Notes: generated from the letters alone by a model not told the origin. A DNA stretch of 64,000 nucleotides from Nematostella vectensis (GCF_932526225.1 NC_064042.1:7433540-7497539); one strand, 5' to 3'. Positions 47,483-59,569 are shown, numbered from the stretch's first letter. Numbers and translations: made by a program.

Positions 47483-50400
47483 CTAAAAAACGGTCCCTAA
47501 TGCTTCAAACCATGCCAAGAGGGTACTGTCGCATGTGGCCCAAACTTTAAACTCCTCATATGAGATCTCGCCATTCTTATCTGCATCAGCATAGGCAAAC
47601 ACATGCTCTACCATTTCATCTATAGCATCCTGTGACATCGCTTCCATGACAGGCCATGTCCCATCCTCCTCTCTTCTACCTGAGCCAGGGTGGTGAAAAT
47701 GCATATTGGGTTTTCCTGAGGTTGATGGTTCAGTGTCACTAGGGATAGGCGCATTGAACACTGCAGACACAGGTTTGTCACCAGCATCATCAAATGCTGC
47801 CATCATCTCTTCCTCACAAGACCGGACAACATCTCGTACCAACTCTAAACTCACATTAAAATAAGCCTTGAACATTTGCCTTAGGTTCTCCTTGGTTATG
47901 TACCCTTTCTTCTCTGTGTCATACCCTTTGAATGCATGGGGTATTTTCTCTTCCTGGCTCCCTTTTACAAGGATAGACAGTGCTTGAATAAATTCTTCCA
48001 AGTCTATGATATTATCACCATTACTATCATAGAACTTAAACATCTGCTCCATTACTAGGTTGCTTTGCTGGCCTAAAGGCCCCAGGCATTGATCAAACAC
48101 TTCTCTTGTGATACCCAAATCTTCTGTAGCAAGTGTCTTGAACTGTTCTATAAGAGCTTCTATTTCAACTTGGTCAAAATGACTCTTGTCTTGAAGTCGT
48201 CGAGTTTCCTCCCAAGAAAGTTGGCATGGGTGAGATTTATTTCCTGGAAAAAAATATGCAAAGATTATAAACGGCTGGTAACTTTCTTAGTGTCTTTCGC
48301 TATATATTCATTGGAGTCTGTTAACACAACTGCACGCTTTGGTTTGCGAATATAGAATGATATTTAATCACAGTATTTACAACTTATGGCATACGCCATG
48401 ACCATATATGGTATTACAAATAATTATTATCAATAACGTCATCTCTGTTATATGATACTTAAGTAAAGTGTGCTAATACACTACATCCCTCCCCTTTTAG
48501 ATAAAAACCTAAACAAACTGCGAGAACGACCCCTAATGGTTGACAAGGTAGTCAGCAAACTTGGCTGGTGGGTTCCGCACTCGTCCGCTCCGTCTGACTT
48601 CAGGTGCTGAAGTTTCGGTCGCCATAGTAACCGCATCTGGTCCTGTATGCTCTGTTTCCGGTTCAGGCTCTGAAACTTCTACTTCAGTATCGGGTTCTGC
48701 TACTTGTACTTTCTGCGCGAACTGAACATTCCGCCCTAACAGAACTTCCATTCTCCTTTGATTGCACTATCATGTCTGGACCATTAAGGTTGATTACCTT
48801 GTACTTTTCTGGTCAGAAATTTGGTTATAATTTACCTTTTGTCTCATTCCGCATTACTACTATATCTCCTTCCTGAATGTTGCTATCTGCCGCCTTCTTG
48901 TCTGCATAGTCTTTCATCTTTAGCTTATACTCCATATCTCTTTCTCTTGCCACTTCTGGAATGGCAGCAGCTGAATAATCTAACTGTGGTAGCTTATTCC
49001 TCATTTCTCTTCCGCACATCAGAGAAAAGGGAGTACACCCAGTACTTGTATGCGGAGTTGACATGTATGCTACTAGGAACTTCCTAAACTCTTTCTGGAG
49101 ATCCTTTTTTCTCTACTGTGGCTATTTAAAGTATCTTCTCTATGGTTCTGTTAGTCCTCTCTACAAGACCATTTGCCTGTGGCCACAACAGAGTAGTTGA
49201 CACCCACTTGACGCCATTGCTTTTAAGGTATGCCTCAAACTCTACCGAAGTGAACTGTGGCCTGTTGTCTGACCTGAGGGCTTCTGGGTAACCAAATCTC
49301 GTAAAAATGGCATCCAGAAAATCTATGACTGCCCCTGTCTTAGTAGATCTGAGCAATGCTGCCTCAAAGTACCTACTGAAGTAATCAATTATCACTATAA
49401 CGTAACGACCATCTGGAAGTGGGCCTAGCAAGTCTGTACTACAAAACTTCCAGGGTGATTTTGGCATCTTTGTTGTTGCTATGGGAACTGGTCTGTCGTA
49501 ACTAGACACTAGCTGGCATGACTCACATGATTTACACAGTTTCCCTACGTCCTTATCAATGCCTACCCACCACACTGTGCTTCTTAGACGTTGTTTACAC
49601 TTGACAATACCCTGGTGTCCCTCATGAGCTAGCCTTAAAACTCTATCTTGTAAACTTGATGGAATGAATATCCTTTTCCCTCTCACGATTACACCATCAC
49701 TCTCACTGAGTTCTGATTTGACTGCTTTGATGCTTGTTGAACATTTCTCCCATATTCCTGTCCTAATTGCTTCCTTGACTACTTGTACAACCTCACATTC
49801 ATCTGAACTGGCCTTGATTTCCTGCCATGACATAGCTTCCGGCACTGCCTCCTGAACAATCATAGAAATATACTCCCTAGTATCATCTCCTACAGGAAAC
49901 TCTACATTACCTCTGCAGCTCAACCTAGACATCGGGTATGCAATATTAGACTCGCCTGGCCTATAACTTATAAGGTGCTAATCGTAAACTCCACCTTTCT
50001 AATCTAGGTGTCGATGCTCACACGCCCACACTAAAGCCAAAGCTTCTCTCTCCGTCTGTGAATATTTATTCTCCACATCTGACAAACTACGGTGTCCATA
50101 AGCAACTACCTTTTCAGTTCCTCCCTGCTTCTGTATCAAAACTGCCCCAAGCCCTACAGGACTAGCATCCGGCACTACGAGAGTTTCTGCCTACCTATCA
50201 AAATAAGCTAAGGTCTCGCTGGCACTTATCACACGCTTGATAGCCTGAAAACTATCTTCTTGTCTGGGGGTCCACTCAAAGGTCACTGACTTCCTAGGAA
50301 GTTCCCTTAAAGGTGAGGAAAGTGTTGCTAAATCTGGGAGATACCTGCCTACATACTGAACTAAGCCTAAGAATCCACGTAGCTCTGTTACATTAACTGG

Positions 50401-51172
50401 TGCTCTAGCCTTGACCCTTTGTCTGAAATTACGTGTCCTAAAAACGTAAGGGGGGCCTGACAAAAATACATTTAATTCAATCCATTTACCAAACATTTAC
50501 AGGAACTCCAACTCCAAGGGTGACAATTCCCATGATGATGATGGGATGGAAAATGGCAACCTTCACATTTTTCCAACCAAGCCGTTCCTATTCCGGAATA
50601 ACAGATAAAAAAAATATTACTCATAGAAAGTCAAGGCAGTTCAACTTACCTGGGTAAAGTGATGGAAGGCATGGTGTTCTAGGGTTCGCGAGAGGTGGTA
50701 TAGGAATACGAATTTTGATAAATGCGTGCGTTCTGTTATGCCTGTCTTGACTTTCACACCTCTCGCAAATGTCATAATCTACACAGTTTCCACATTTGTA
50801 CCGCACACCGCATATTGGGCTAGCCTGACAGGTATTACAAGTAATACCGCGGTGAATGTAGCCTTCTTTGATCGCCTGATCCTCAGCAATGCAGTATAGA
50901 ACGTTCAAGACATTTTGCGTTTTATCATCGGGTTGATCGGGTTCGGTCGAATTTGCTCCGATGTCGCCGTTTGTCCTGACAGGGGTAACAGCACTTCGTA
51001 TTGAGCGAGCTCTTTCCTGTGTAGTTGCACGTCGCTCAGGAGTAATCACTTCAACGCCTGGCGTGGGATTGTTAAAATTGCCTGATAAAAATCCGTGCCG
51101 CAAGCGGGATGCGGCGACGAACAAGCCGACCCCTACAGCCGCTCCGCAAACAAACTGCAGCACAGAACTCAT
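47483..51172 (-). CDS. Membrane-anchored ZZ zinc finger + EF-hand protein, 2 exons, 427 aa
   Basis: Exon 1 is 50650-51172, exon 2 is 47483-48243; they join in phase 1 (YP|GNKSHP) to give 427 residues. MSSVLQFVCGAAVGVGLFVA at the very N-terminus is a hydrophobic segment, probably a signal anchor. Next come a polar linker and a ZZ finger at about 120-165 (ITCNTCQASPICGVRYKCGN, then DYDICERCE and HAFIKI). After the intron come a helical stretch (EIEALIEQFKTLA) and EF-hand loops: DSNGDNIIDLEEF (good), DTEKKGYITKENL (weaker) and DADKNGEISYEEF (good), with a Pro/His-rich linker before the last. This suggests a Ca-responsive adaptor facing the cytosol from a membrane. I do not recognise a named family. 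The upstream in-frame start at 51199 is a GTG, so ATG 51172 is used. Confidence 0.88.
48319..50500 (-). mobile_element. Decayed Ty3/gypsy LTR retrotransposon inside the ZZ/EF-hand intron
   Basis: Minus-strand order: reverse transcriptase end (FLGLVQYVGRYLPDLATLSS, about 50190-50496), RNase H (ENKYSQTEREALALVWACEH region, about 50000-50160), integrase (zinc-binding HEGHQGIVKCKQRL...C..C and core DLLGPLPDGRYVIVIIDYFS, 49126-49932), then a C-terminal tail near 48533-49064. Stops and frameshifts separate these pieces. A purine-rich tract (aaaaggggaggga) abuts TG at 48484, giving a probable 3' LTR at 48319-48484 ending in CA. No matching 5' LTR, gag or protease was seen, so the copy is 5'-truncated. 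It has the same orientation as the host gene. Confidence 0.85.
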
Positions 51173-51465
51173 CGAGTCTCCGATTCCTACCACACACACT
51201 CACTTGATAAGACCAGAACCACAATACAATATAATATGCACCCTACTTGGACAGTAAAATAATCTAGTATTCGACGAGCAAAATTGATGAACACTCTGAA
51301 ACAACCACACACAGTTATTTCTTTGGAGATGGCGCCATTGCGCCTGCAAGATATCAGCGGGTGTATGCTCTGCGCATGCGGTCTAAGCGATATTAGCGAG
51401 CCTGCGTTACTGTACTCCGCGGATAACAGTAAAGCGCATGCTCCTTGTGCTGTATAGTTTTAAAA
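51173..51465. promoter_or_regulatory. Divergent promoter region between the ZZ/EF-hand gene and ANAPC16
   Basis: Only 293 bases separate the two start codons. No TATA box. The ANAPC16 start lies in aaaaATGGCGGCGGC, matching the YY1 motif that often overlaps start codons of housekeeping genes; a second gatggcgcc is near 51328. Bidirectional use is inferred from orientation. Confidence 0.6.
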
Positions 51466-53796
51466 ATGGCGGCGGCAAAGAAGAAAGTTGCTGCTGGTGA
51501 TGGTTTGAGAAAAGCTCTCTTCCAGTCACCGATGACAGAGGAAGAGAACGCTACGGATAAAACTACCGGTTAGTCATCTCACTTTGTGTTTTAAAATCAA
51601 GTTTTACATTATAGTATCACCCCATACAAGTTGTCTGCGCACGGTAGCTAAGATAGGATACTTTGTGACTGACAATGTCAGTGAATCACGAATAAAAATA
51701 AATTAAAGAAACTCTGTGAATAATGTTTTCATTACAACCTTTATTGTGAAATATCTCTTACCTCATAAGTCAGCGAATTCCGTAAAATGTTGCTGTAAAA
51801 GATATTCTAAATAGGCCATTACAGCATGCACACATTCAACAAGGAAACCTACCTCAACTACTGTCATGCATTGTGGCTTCGTTTATTGCGTGCTTTAAAA
51901 GGCGCCGCTGCATTCTGATTGTCGAGGTAGGTTTCTATGGTAATGCACGGGCAAGCTTATAGCTGGAATGGCCTAATCTTTGTATGGGTTACCGGCCTGG
52001 GTATGCACAAACCTAAATTTGGATTTATGTTTCACCTAAAAATAAGGACAGAGTCAATGTCTGTTCTAAAACCTGCTCATACATTCATGTATTTGAATCT
52101 TACCCAGAAAAGAGTGTCTGTCAACTCATCAATCATGTCTCCCACCATCAAAACATTAGCATAACTAAGCATGGTTTGGAATAATGAAATCTAGCCTAGT
52201 TTCACTCCCTCCCTATTTTATTTACTGGAGGCAATAAGTACACAAGCTGTGTCAAATGTTTTGAGAGTTAAAAACATTAATCGCTAGGGTTTTGAAACAA
52301 TATAAATAAAAATATAACAAGATACAACAAAATAATTTCTCTGAATCATGAGACATTTCGTGCTTATGTTAGGAACTATTCTATTCAGGTTCAATTTTTT
52401 TACATATAAGATTAGGGTTTATCCTAACTCCCATGGTCTTAAATTGTACCAGTTTTATTTGTGTATCCAATTAAAACTCTCTCTCTTCGCCATATGCCAT
52501 GTAACATGCATACTAACAACCCTTATCCCAATATTTGGCATAGTGTTTCATAACGTGTAACTACCACCACAGGTATCCCAAGCCCATCATGAGTTGAGCA
52601 TTTTACAGTTTATTAAATTTGATCAATGGTTAAATGTTCATTGATTCATTCGGATTTGTGTCTATTGTGTTAAATTTTTGTTTATCATTTCTCCTTGAGC
52701 CTCTAATTGTGCTTAACTATGACATGCACTCTTCATTGTTATTATTTGTTTAGAGGCTCTATTGAACAAGTTGCAAGTAGAAATTGAGGTGGACAACAAC
52801 CTGACATCACTAGACAAAGGTACAACAACAAATAAAGACAGAAAAAATAGAAATCAAGTACAACAACAAATAAAGACAGAAAAAAGAAAATTAGGCACAA
52901 CAACAAATAAAGACAGAAAAAAAGAAAATTAGGTACCACAAAAAATAAAGACAGGAAAAAAGAAAATGAGGAACAACAACAAATAAAGACAGAAAAAAGA
53001 AAATTAGGTACAACAACAAATAAAGACAGAAAAAAAGAAAATTAGGTACAACAATAAATAAAGATAGAAAAAAGAAAGTTAGGTACAACAACAAATAAAG
53101 ACAGAAAATAGTACATTAGGTACAACAACAAATAAAGACAGAAAAAAGGAAATTAGGTACAACAACAAATAAAGACAGAAAAAAGTAAATTAGGTACAAC
53201 AAATAAAGACAGAAAAAAAAAATTAGGTGCAACAACAAATAAAGACAGAAAAAAGAAAATTTGGCGATGCTATTTGTGTTTGTTACAAAAGGTGACATAA
53301 AACTTGCCAAATACTGTGATCCGTTATGCATGCATTATGCACCTTGGCTTTGTAACACCTACAAATAGCATCTCTTCCTGATTAGATGTTGATTAACCAA
53401 AGTGGCTGTGACATTGATGATCTTTAGGACAATGAATTTGTTTTTGGTTGTTAATGAACTAATTTGCGAGCCTCTTTTTTAAAGAGGATAGCAGTTTAGA
53501 AAATGACATGAGTTTTAAGTATCCAAAACGAAAAAAAAATTGTCATGCATCAGTAGATAGTATTGGATCAGTAAATAGTGTTTTATAGAGTCAGTGGGTC
53601 CTTGTTCTTCTAGTGATGAGCCGAGTACACTATTGCTTTAATTATTGTTAATGTTACTACCATTATTGCTAATTGGTGTGTTTTCTTTTCCTCAGAAATG
53701 CATGAGCAAAGGTTATCAAAGCTACGTAAGGAGCTTGATCACAACAGTCAGGATGAGTGGAAATACAAACCAATTGAGCAAATCATTAGATTCTGA
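51466..53796 (+). CDS. ANAPC16: Anaphase-promoting complex subunit 16 (ANAPC16), 3 exons, 89 aa
   Basis: Small metazoan subunit of the APC/C ubiquitin ligase that drives mitotic exit. Exons 51466-51568, 52754-52819 and 53696-53796 join in phases 1 and 1 to 270 nt. The protein starts MAAAKKKVAAGDGLRKALFQ, then LLNKLQVEIEVDNN, a helix MHEQRLSKLRKELDHN, and ends DEWKYKPIEQIIRF. Human ANAPC16 has RKALF and ends with DEWRFKPIEQLLGF plus a short tail (from memory), so the C-terminal match is diagnostic. The longer open frame at 53645-53881 is a different frame and not the gene. Confidence 0.93.
52820..53265. repeat. Minisatellite filling the start of ANAPC16 intron 2
   Basis: About a dozen units of ggtacaacaacaaataaaga-cagaaaaaagaaaatta (roughly 35-38 bp). 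The first unit begins exactly at the exon 2 donor (g|gtacaa), so most units carry a copy of the donor sequence. Confidence 0.95.
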
Positions 53797-53972
53797 GAAG
53801 AAGAATAGCATTCTCCTTGTATATAAAGGACAGCATGAGGATGACAAGGATAAAGAAGAAGGAAGTGGATTAGGAATGTGAAGCAAATCAGATTCGTACA
53901 AGTGTACCGTCTCCTCAGAGGGGTGACTTAGGAAAGTGGTAGACAATATCTTCTCTCTACATAGAGTAGGTG

Positions 53973-54380
53973 CATACATAGGGGGTATGAAGGCTGCCAA
54001 AAAGTTGGTCATTTCTTATAGAAGGATCATCAACCATGTGCATACATAGGGGGTGTGCAAGCTGCCAAAAAGTTGGTCATTTCTTATAGAAGGATCATCA
54101 ACCATGTGCATACATAGGGGGTATGAAGGCTGCCAAAAAGTTGGTCATTTCTTATAGAAGGATCATCAACCATGTGCATACATAGGGGGTATGAAGGCTG
54201 CCAAAAAGTTGGTCATTTCTTATAGAAGGATCATCAACCATGTTCATACATAGGGGGTGTGCAAGCTGCCAAAAAGTTGGTCATTTCTTATAGAAGGATC
54301 ATCAACCATGTGCATACATAGGGGGTGTGCAGGCTGCCAAAAAGTTGGTCATTTCTTATAGAAGGATCATCAACCAACCA
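53973..54380. repeat. 68-bp tandem repeat, 6 copies
   Basis: Units start catacatagggggtatgaag or catacatagggggtgtgcaa at 53973, 54041, 54109, 54177, 54245 and 54313, and continue gctgccaaaaagttggtcat. A divergent single copy is at 13687-13760. Confidence 0.97.
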
Positions 54381-54656
54381 CAGACAAAAAAGTTGTATGC
54401 CTCCATACTCTTCCAGGCTTTCATCTGTTTGGCCGTGTAGAATGATGTCTGGACAAAGAGGTAGTTCGAGATATCAGGGAACTTGACTTTGGGGAATTTA
54501 TCTAAAACCATCGCACAATCTTTCTTCTTTAATGTGTAGGGGTCGATCCCTTGACACAATACAACTTTTTCTACAGTATTGTTCCTTCACATTTGGCTCT
54601 AAGCTTTCAGCATACTCTGAGAGAATCAAATTGTGTGCTTGCACAACGGCGGCCAT
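54370..54656 (-). pseudogene. Frameshifted fragment of a SWIM-domain/transposase-like gene family
   Basis: Minus strand: MAAVVQAHNLILSEYAESLE (ATG 54654-54656) in one frame, then GIDPYTLKKKDCAMVL and SFYTAKQMKAWKSMEAYNFF in another. The second part resembles the N-terminal module common in cnidarian and fish SWIM-type zinc-finger/transposase-derived proteins (SFYT..Q.KA.KSLEAYN.F..GW). A one-base shift near 54560 separates the halves and no SWIM finger follows, so this is a fragment, perhaps a lost first exon. Confidence 0.6.
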
Positions 54657-54660
54657 GTTG

Positions 54661-55961
54661 GTTTGTTTGACCACTGCGCATAAACCGGAAGTGAACGCAC
54701 ACAAAAAAGTCACGTGACTGAATCTCAACAAATCCTTGGTATGACCCTGTAGAGGTGACATTACTTAAGTAACACACACGATGAGAGAGAAGGTCTGAAT
54801 ATGTAGATCCAAAGAGCAGTGGCAATGAGAAAAGAAAAAGAATATCATCAAGAGGTTTTTTTATGACCATGACGGGCATTTGAAATGTTTTTGGTGTCTC
54901 ATGGCATATACTTGAAAATAAATATTTTGGGATTGTTTTTTGTGAATATTGTAAATATGGATACAGTTTGTGTACAATAATTTTTGAACATTTTCAATTT
55001 CTTACCTTTCGTGCTTCTTTATTTCAATACATTTTGTGAATATTTGTTAAGTTTCTAATTTGTGTGGTGTACAAGCACCAGTTAAAAAAAAGTCATCAAC
55101 AATTTTTTTATTCTTCCATCATTCTATAATATTCAAACTTGAAACAATAGAGCTGAAAAAAGTGTTAATGAACAAAAAATAAATAGGCTCGATCTTCTTT
55201 TGTGATAACGAGTCTTAAGACGTAGGAAATGTGGGAATAACCTCTAAAGTATCTCAGGACGTGATTAGAGTTAGTTTCCTCCACAGCCACAGTGGGGCCT
55301 AGGTCATTGAATGCCCCCACCCTCTCCCCTTCAACTAGATAAGTGTGATGTGAAGTGATATTAATAAACTGTAAATACAGCACATATGTTGCATATAATA
55401 AAGTTAAAAGCCATACAAAAGCATTGCTAAATGCTCTCTCCCCCAACCACATTCTGAGATTTTTTTTTGCAATGTTAGAACCCCATCTCCTGCCCTCATG
55501 ATTAAAATACCCCCTCCCATGAGGATTTTCTTTAAAAAGGACTCTCAGTTCATTTCTGCAAAAATAAAATCAGTTCGGATATCTGAGTTATACGTTTTTT
55601 TGCAAAAAGTTCATCCTTTAAATAAGTAAGCCGTGAAAGAAAGTAAGAATTTTGTTCCATCGGAAAGCGTTCGCATAGCGATTGACCAATCGTTAATGTG
55701 TATTTGGGTCAGATGATGCAGATTTCGTGACACGATTGGTGTATTTGTATCACGTGACATGTTCTCGAACGCAAAAGGCGTTCATGTTTGACTTCATTAC
55801 ATTGACTCCGAACTAAGTTTGTATCGATCGGGAAAACTCAGCCAAATCTCAATCTCTCTGTCCTTTAATAATTGCTTGAAATTGGTCATAGACAAAGCCT
55901 ATTCTTTGTACTGGTTCTATGAGGTCTTTAGAGCGAATCCCTAGGTAGGACAAGCTGAAGA
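54661..55961. other. Spacer between SWIM fragment and DLG; presumed DLG promoter at right end
   Basis: No gene seen. Contains cacgtgac twice (near 54711 and 55751) and attggtgtatttgtatcacg near 55735. The DLG transcription start is not identifiable. Confidence 0.4.
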
Positions 55962-58900
55962 ATGCCGGTTAGAAAGGAAGGTAGGTGAAGTATGCAAAGC
56001 GGTGCTATGCTCCCCATCCTGAGTTTGGCCTTGCTTCTGGTCACAAATCTAACGTTATTATTTTTTAATATATAAACTAGATGCTGACCGAGCCCTGCAG
56101 CTACTAGAAAGTTACCACGAAAAGCTGAACAAGCCACAAGATAAAGCTCTCCGCTCCGCAATCGAGCGAGTCATCAGAATATTTCAAAGTCGACTATTTC
56201 TTGCTCTGTTAGGTGAGAGTTTACGGTGCTGCAGTCGGAAATAACAAATGGAAATACATGGAATATTAATGCTAAATTCCCACATAGTACACGTTAAATC
56301 TCGTATAAATCTTTTGTTCGTGTGAACCGTAGACTAATATCAATTATAGGGGATCGCTAGTCGTATATCAGCTCAGATTGTCGAGTCAAATTTTAGCCCC
56401 ATCATAATTTAGCTGATCTACTAGGTAACGACAATTTGTGCTGATACGAAATTTGCTTATAGTTTCTAACACTTCAACTAACAACATGCTCATTTTAGCG
56501 TGTCCACTTAACAATAAATGATTGCAATGATCGATTTTACAGATATTCAAGAATTTTATGAAGCTACTTTACTAGATGGGTCTAAATCGCCAGAGCAAAA
56601 AGCAAACGAGACGATTGAAGCTGTCGAGAAATGGGAAAACCAGCCAGAGATGGAGTCAACTCCGCTACCCAAGGTTGGTACAGAGAAGCGAGGAATTTCT
56701 GTTTTGTTTGCATTCATAACAAAACAGTGCTTAGGAGGCGGTTTCACTTCGTTGGATATTCGTGTAGCTGCAATCAGCGTTCTTTCCGGTTCAATGATTG
56801 CGGTTTTCAACGTTTCAAATTTTGTGACCATACGGATTAAAATTCGACAGCGTTCTATCTTTTGCGTCAACATGTAATTTTTGCCTAAAACCGCATGAAA
56901 TCCGAATAATCCTATGTTGTCAATCATAATAGTTTGGGCTAAAATCTTTGTTATTTTATAAAAGAAATATGGAAAACTATGCCAACCCACCATCATACAA
57001 AGAAAATTATTTACACTTCGAAATTGGCCACACAATCAATTAATTTAACACAATAGATCAAACAATTTGTTCAATTTTCAGTTGTTTGACCAACGGTTCT
57101 TCAAGAGTTTTTCTTTAACGACCTTGCCTTTATTGCTATGCTAAATCCAGCTGGTTATTTGAATATTTTTCGCATGTTTGGGTATTTTCCAGTAGGGGGG
57201 CAAGTGATTACTAAAGCTCACAAAAGTTACTTGTGTCGATACTTATAAAGAATCGATACTTTCTATTTGTAATCCATTGGCTTATCTTTACAATAATATT
57301 CCCTATAACCCATAACACCTCCTTCTCTGTGACCTTAAATTGCCTTGTAAACTGATGGAATGCTAATTTGGTTTATCTCAATTTATCAGAGCCTACAATA
57401 GGTTCCTACTTGATATCCCTCATTTGTAGCAGATTTCACCGAGTTTTTGTAGCAAAAATGGAAGAGTCATTGACTGACAAAAAACAGCACCATGTTAATG
57501 ACTTTACAGGATAGAACTCTATTTTGTTTTTTGAATCTTTAAATATCTAGCGCTCTTCGATCATACCAAAAATCTTTCTTTTTTATTAACATTTGTGTTA
57601 AAAAGCCTTGCTAGACATAGATGTATGCCTAGCTGTCTCTTTAGTGTCAGAACTTTGACTTCTGCTTTCAACACATGTGTGCGCATCATGGTTATAACAG
57701 CCATGGGACATGATGTTTTCAATTTAGCTTGATTTACATTATTTTTAGTAAGTTATGGCAATGAAGCGATAGCATTTTTTTACTGTTGCTAGAGTAGTAG
57801 CTATGAGGGGTCTTTCTGGGTTGTCTAGGACTTGTATAATCTTAATTCAGCAAGTTCTTGCTTGTAATAGGAACCATTGTTTGGCTTTATTGTAAGACTG
57901 TTTGCCAGTGGCATGGCTTTGAGGGGTCCTAACAAATACTGTATTTTGTGCATGCCATTGTCTTTAACTTACTTTCGCTTATTATTACTCGATTTTAAAA
58001 GGTCATTCCAATAAAGATTGTATCAAATCTAATTTTATAGTAAAATGTTAACTGTATGAAGTGGCATAACTATGGGTAGATCTCATTTGACAGATGTTCA
58101 CAGTGTACTATTACAGTATATGTATGTTCCATATGGGACTTGCTTGATCTTAACTCTTCCAAGTTATGATTCATCTTGTAAAAGAAAACTTTCTTTGCAC
58201 TGAAGGTTACGTTTAAAAAGACTTTTAAAACATTTGTTACAAATGCAAAATACAAATATTGAAAAATATAACAATTGCGGTAAGGCAAAAAAACTTCCGA
58301 ACTTTACTTCCTTTATGTATATTTGAAAATTATACTACTCGTTTTCGTTTTATATGAGTCAATAGATAATCAACTAGGCACGTTTCTGTTTGCTCCTAGA
58401 AAACGAAAACGAGTAGTCTAATTGTTTTAGTATTAATCCACTCACATACATCAAATAAATGATGATTTAAATAATTCTCAGTTATAAATAATATAACAAA
58501 ACACACAAAAAAAGTATTTTACAAAATCAAAACGTGCGCTCGTTTGAAATGGTGTGTTTTCTAGTGCTTTTGCGAGGGCATGCAGATAAACAAAAATTGA
58601 AAACTTTAGCTTTAAAAACTTGCAGTTTTCGTTACTCTTAGTGTCCTATTGGAGGGATGGAAAATAAATTTGCTAGAAAAGATTGTGAACCAAATTTGAA
58701 TCAAGGTTTTTCGTCTCTTTTGCTTCAGTGGCTTTTTCGCCTGCTTTTTCACTACTCACTATCTATGGCTCAGTAGATAGTGAGTACAGGGCCAATCAAA
58801 TTGCGAGATTTGTGATAGTATGTGAGTGGATTTATACTAAAATGATATATTAATGGAAGGCTCTTTCTTCTATTTATACTAGAATACTGCTCCTTTGTTT

Positions 58901-59569
58901 TTGCCAGCCTTCCATCCTACCTTTCTCAGGTTATCGAGCAAGTGCAAAAGCATGCTCTGTTCATTATATTTCCAGGCCTACCATATGATAGTGCCCTAGC
59001 TGCGGCAAACATAGGCTCACTGGCACAAATAAGGTCAGACGCTTGCAGCAAAGTCATCAGCTCCATACACCAAGACAATCACCTACATTGCTTGGTCAAG
59101 GACCGAATTACGCAGCGTAACACCAAATACACCATCAGATCCCACGGTGTACATATCATTAAGCCATGCAATACGACATGATTTTCATCTTTTGTCACAA
59201 ACCAGTATGCTATAGACATTTTGTAACGTGGAAGTTCTGTACTTTATACTTATCTATACTTTATTATTGTAATTATTGTATTGTTGTCTGCTGACTGCAA
59301 CTATAATTTAGAAGTCAGTTCTACAAGAGTTGCAATTAAACTAATCTATCTACCTACCTAATCTATTCATAATTTGGGATTTTAATCAGAGATGACTTGA
59401 AATGACTGGATTTTTTCTGTCTTGCGTACTGTCCCTATAAGACCTCATCATAAATTTATGCCAATTGTTGATTTTGCAGTACTACACTTCACCACCAGAA
59501 GATGAGCGTCCATTGCCAATTACATTACCATCCGAGCCAGCACCAACGTTAGAACACTACCCTGTACAG
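55962..59569 (+). CDS. DLG1: Discs large (DLG) MAGUK scaffold, 5' exons only (L27 domain), 3' partial
   Basis: MAGUK scaffold that organises cell polarity and junctions at the cortex. Exons seen: 55962-55980 (MPVRKE), 56081-56212, 56543-56673, 59480-59569; phases match throughout and give 124 codons. Residues 4-65 form the L27 domain ([46 protein letters not shown]), closely matching DLG1 (MPVRKQDTQRALHLLEEY...). An acidic linker follows, then a Pro-rich exon ([20 protein letters not shown]). The PDZ, SH3 and guanylate kinase domains must lie beyond the window. Exon 4 ends with a donor (cag|gtactg). Alignment is to the L27-containing isoform; the palmitoylated (CxC) start form is not seen. 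Confidence 0.92.
57515..57720. repeat. Dispersed repeat copy 1 (pairs with 61872-62065)
   Basis: About 190 bases, including aaaaagccttgctagacata, gatgtatgcctagctgtct, gtcagaactttgacttctgc and gccatgggacatg, recur in the same orientation at 61872-62065, at roughly 90 percent identity by eye. Both lie in DLG introns. Confidence 0.9.
58329..58423. repeat. 23-bp inverted repeat around cgttttcgtttt
   Basis: Left arm 58329-58351 (attatactactcgttttcg...) and right arm 58401-58423 (aaacgaaaacgagtagtct...) are inverse with one mismatch. It abuts the next inverted-repeat element. Confidence 0.8.
58425..58842. mobile_element. MITE, 418 bp, 25-bp terminal inverted repeats
   Basis: ttttagtattaatccactca-catac (58425-58449) is inverted at 58818-58842 with one mismatch. 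The interior also contains the palindrome ctcactatc-tatggctcag-tagatagtgag near 58755-58785, and ccaatcaaattgcgag near the right end. Confidence 0.85.
58895..59181 (+). mobile_element. LINE ORF2 C-terminal remnant in DLG intron 3
   Basis: The translation has [20 protein letters not shown], then [20 protein letters not shown] and [16 protein letters not shown], ending in a stop at 59179-59181. This is the familiar end of CR1/jockey-like ORF2 (LP.YL...IE.VQKRAL.II.P..SY..AL...N). The upstream reverse transcriptase is missing. Confidence 0.8.
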
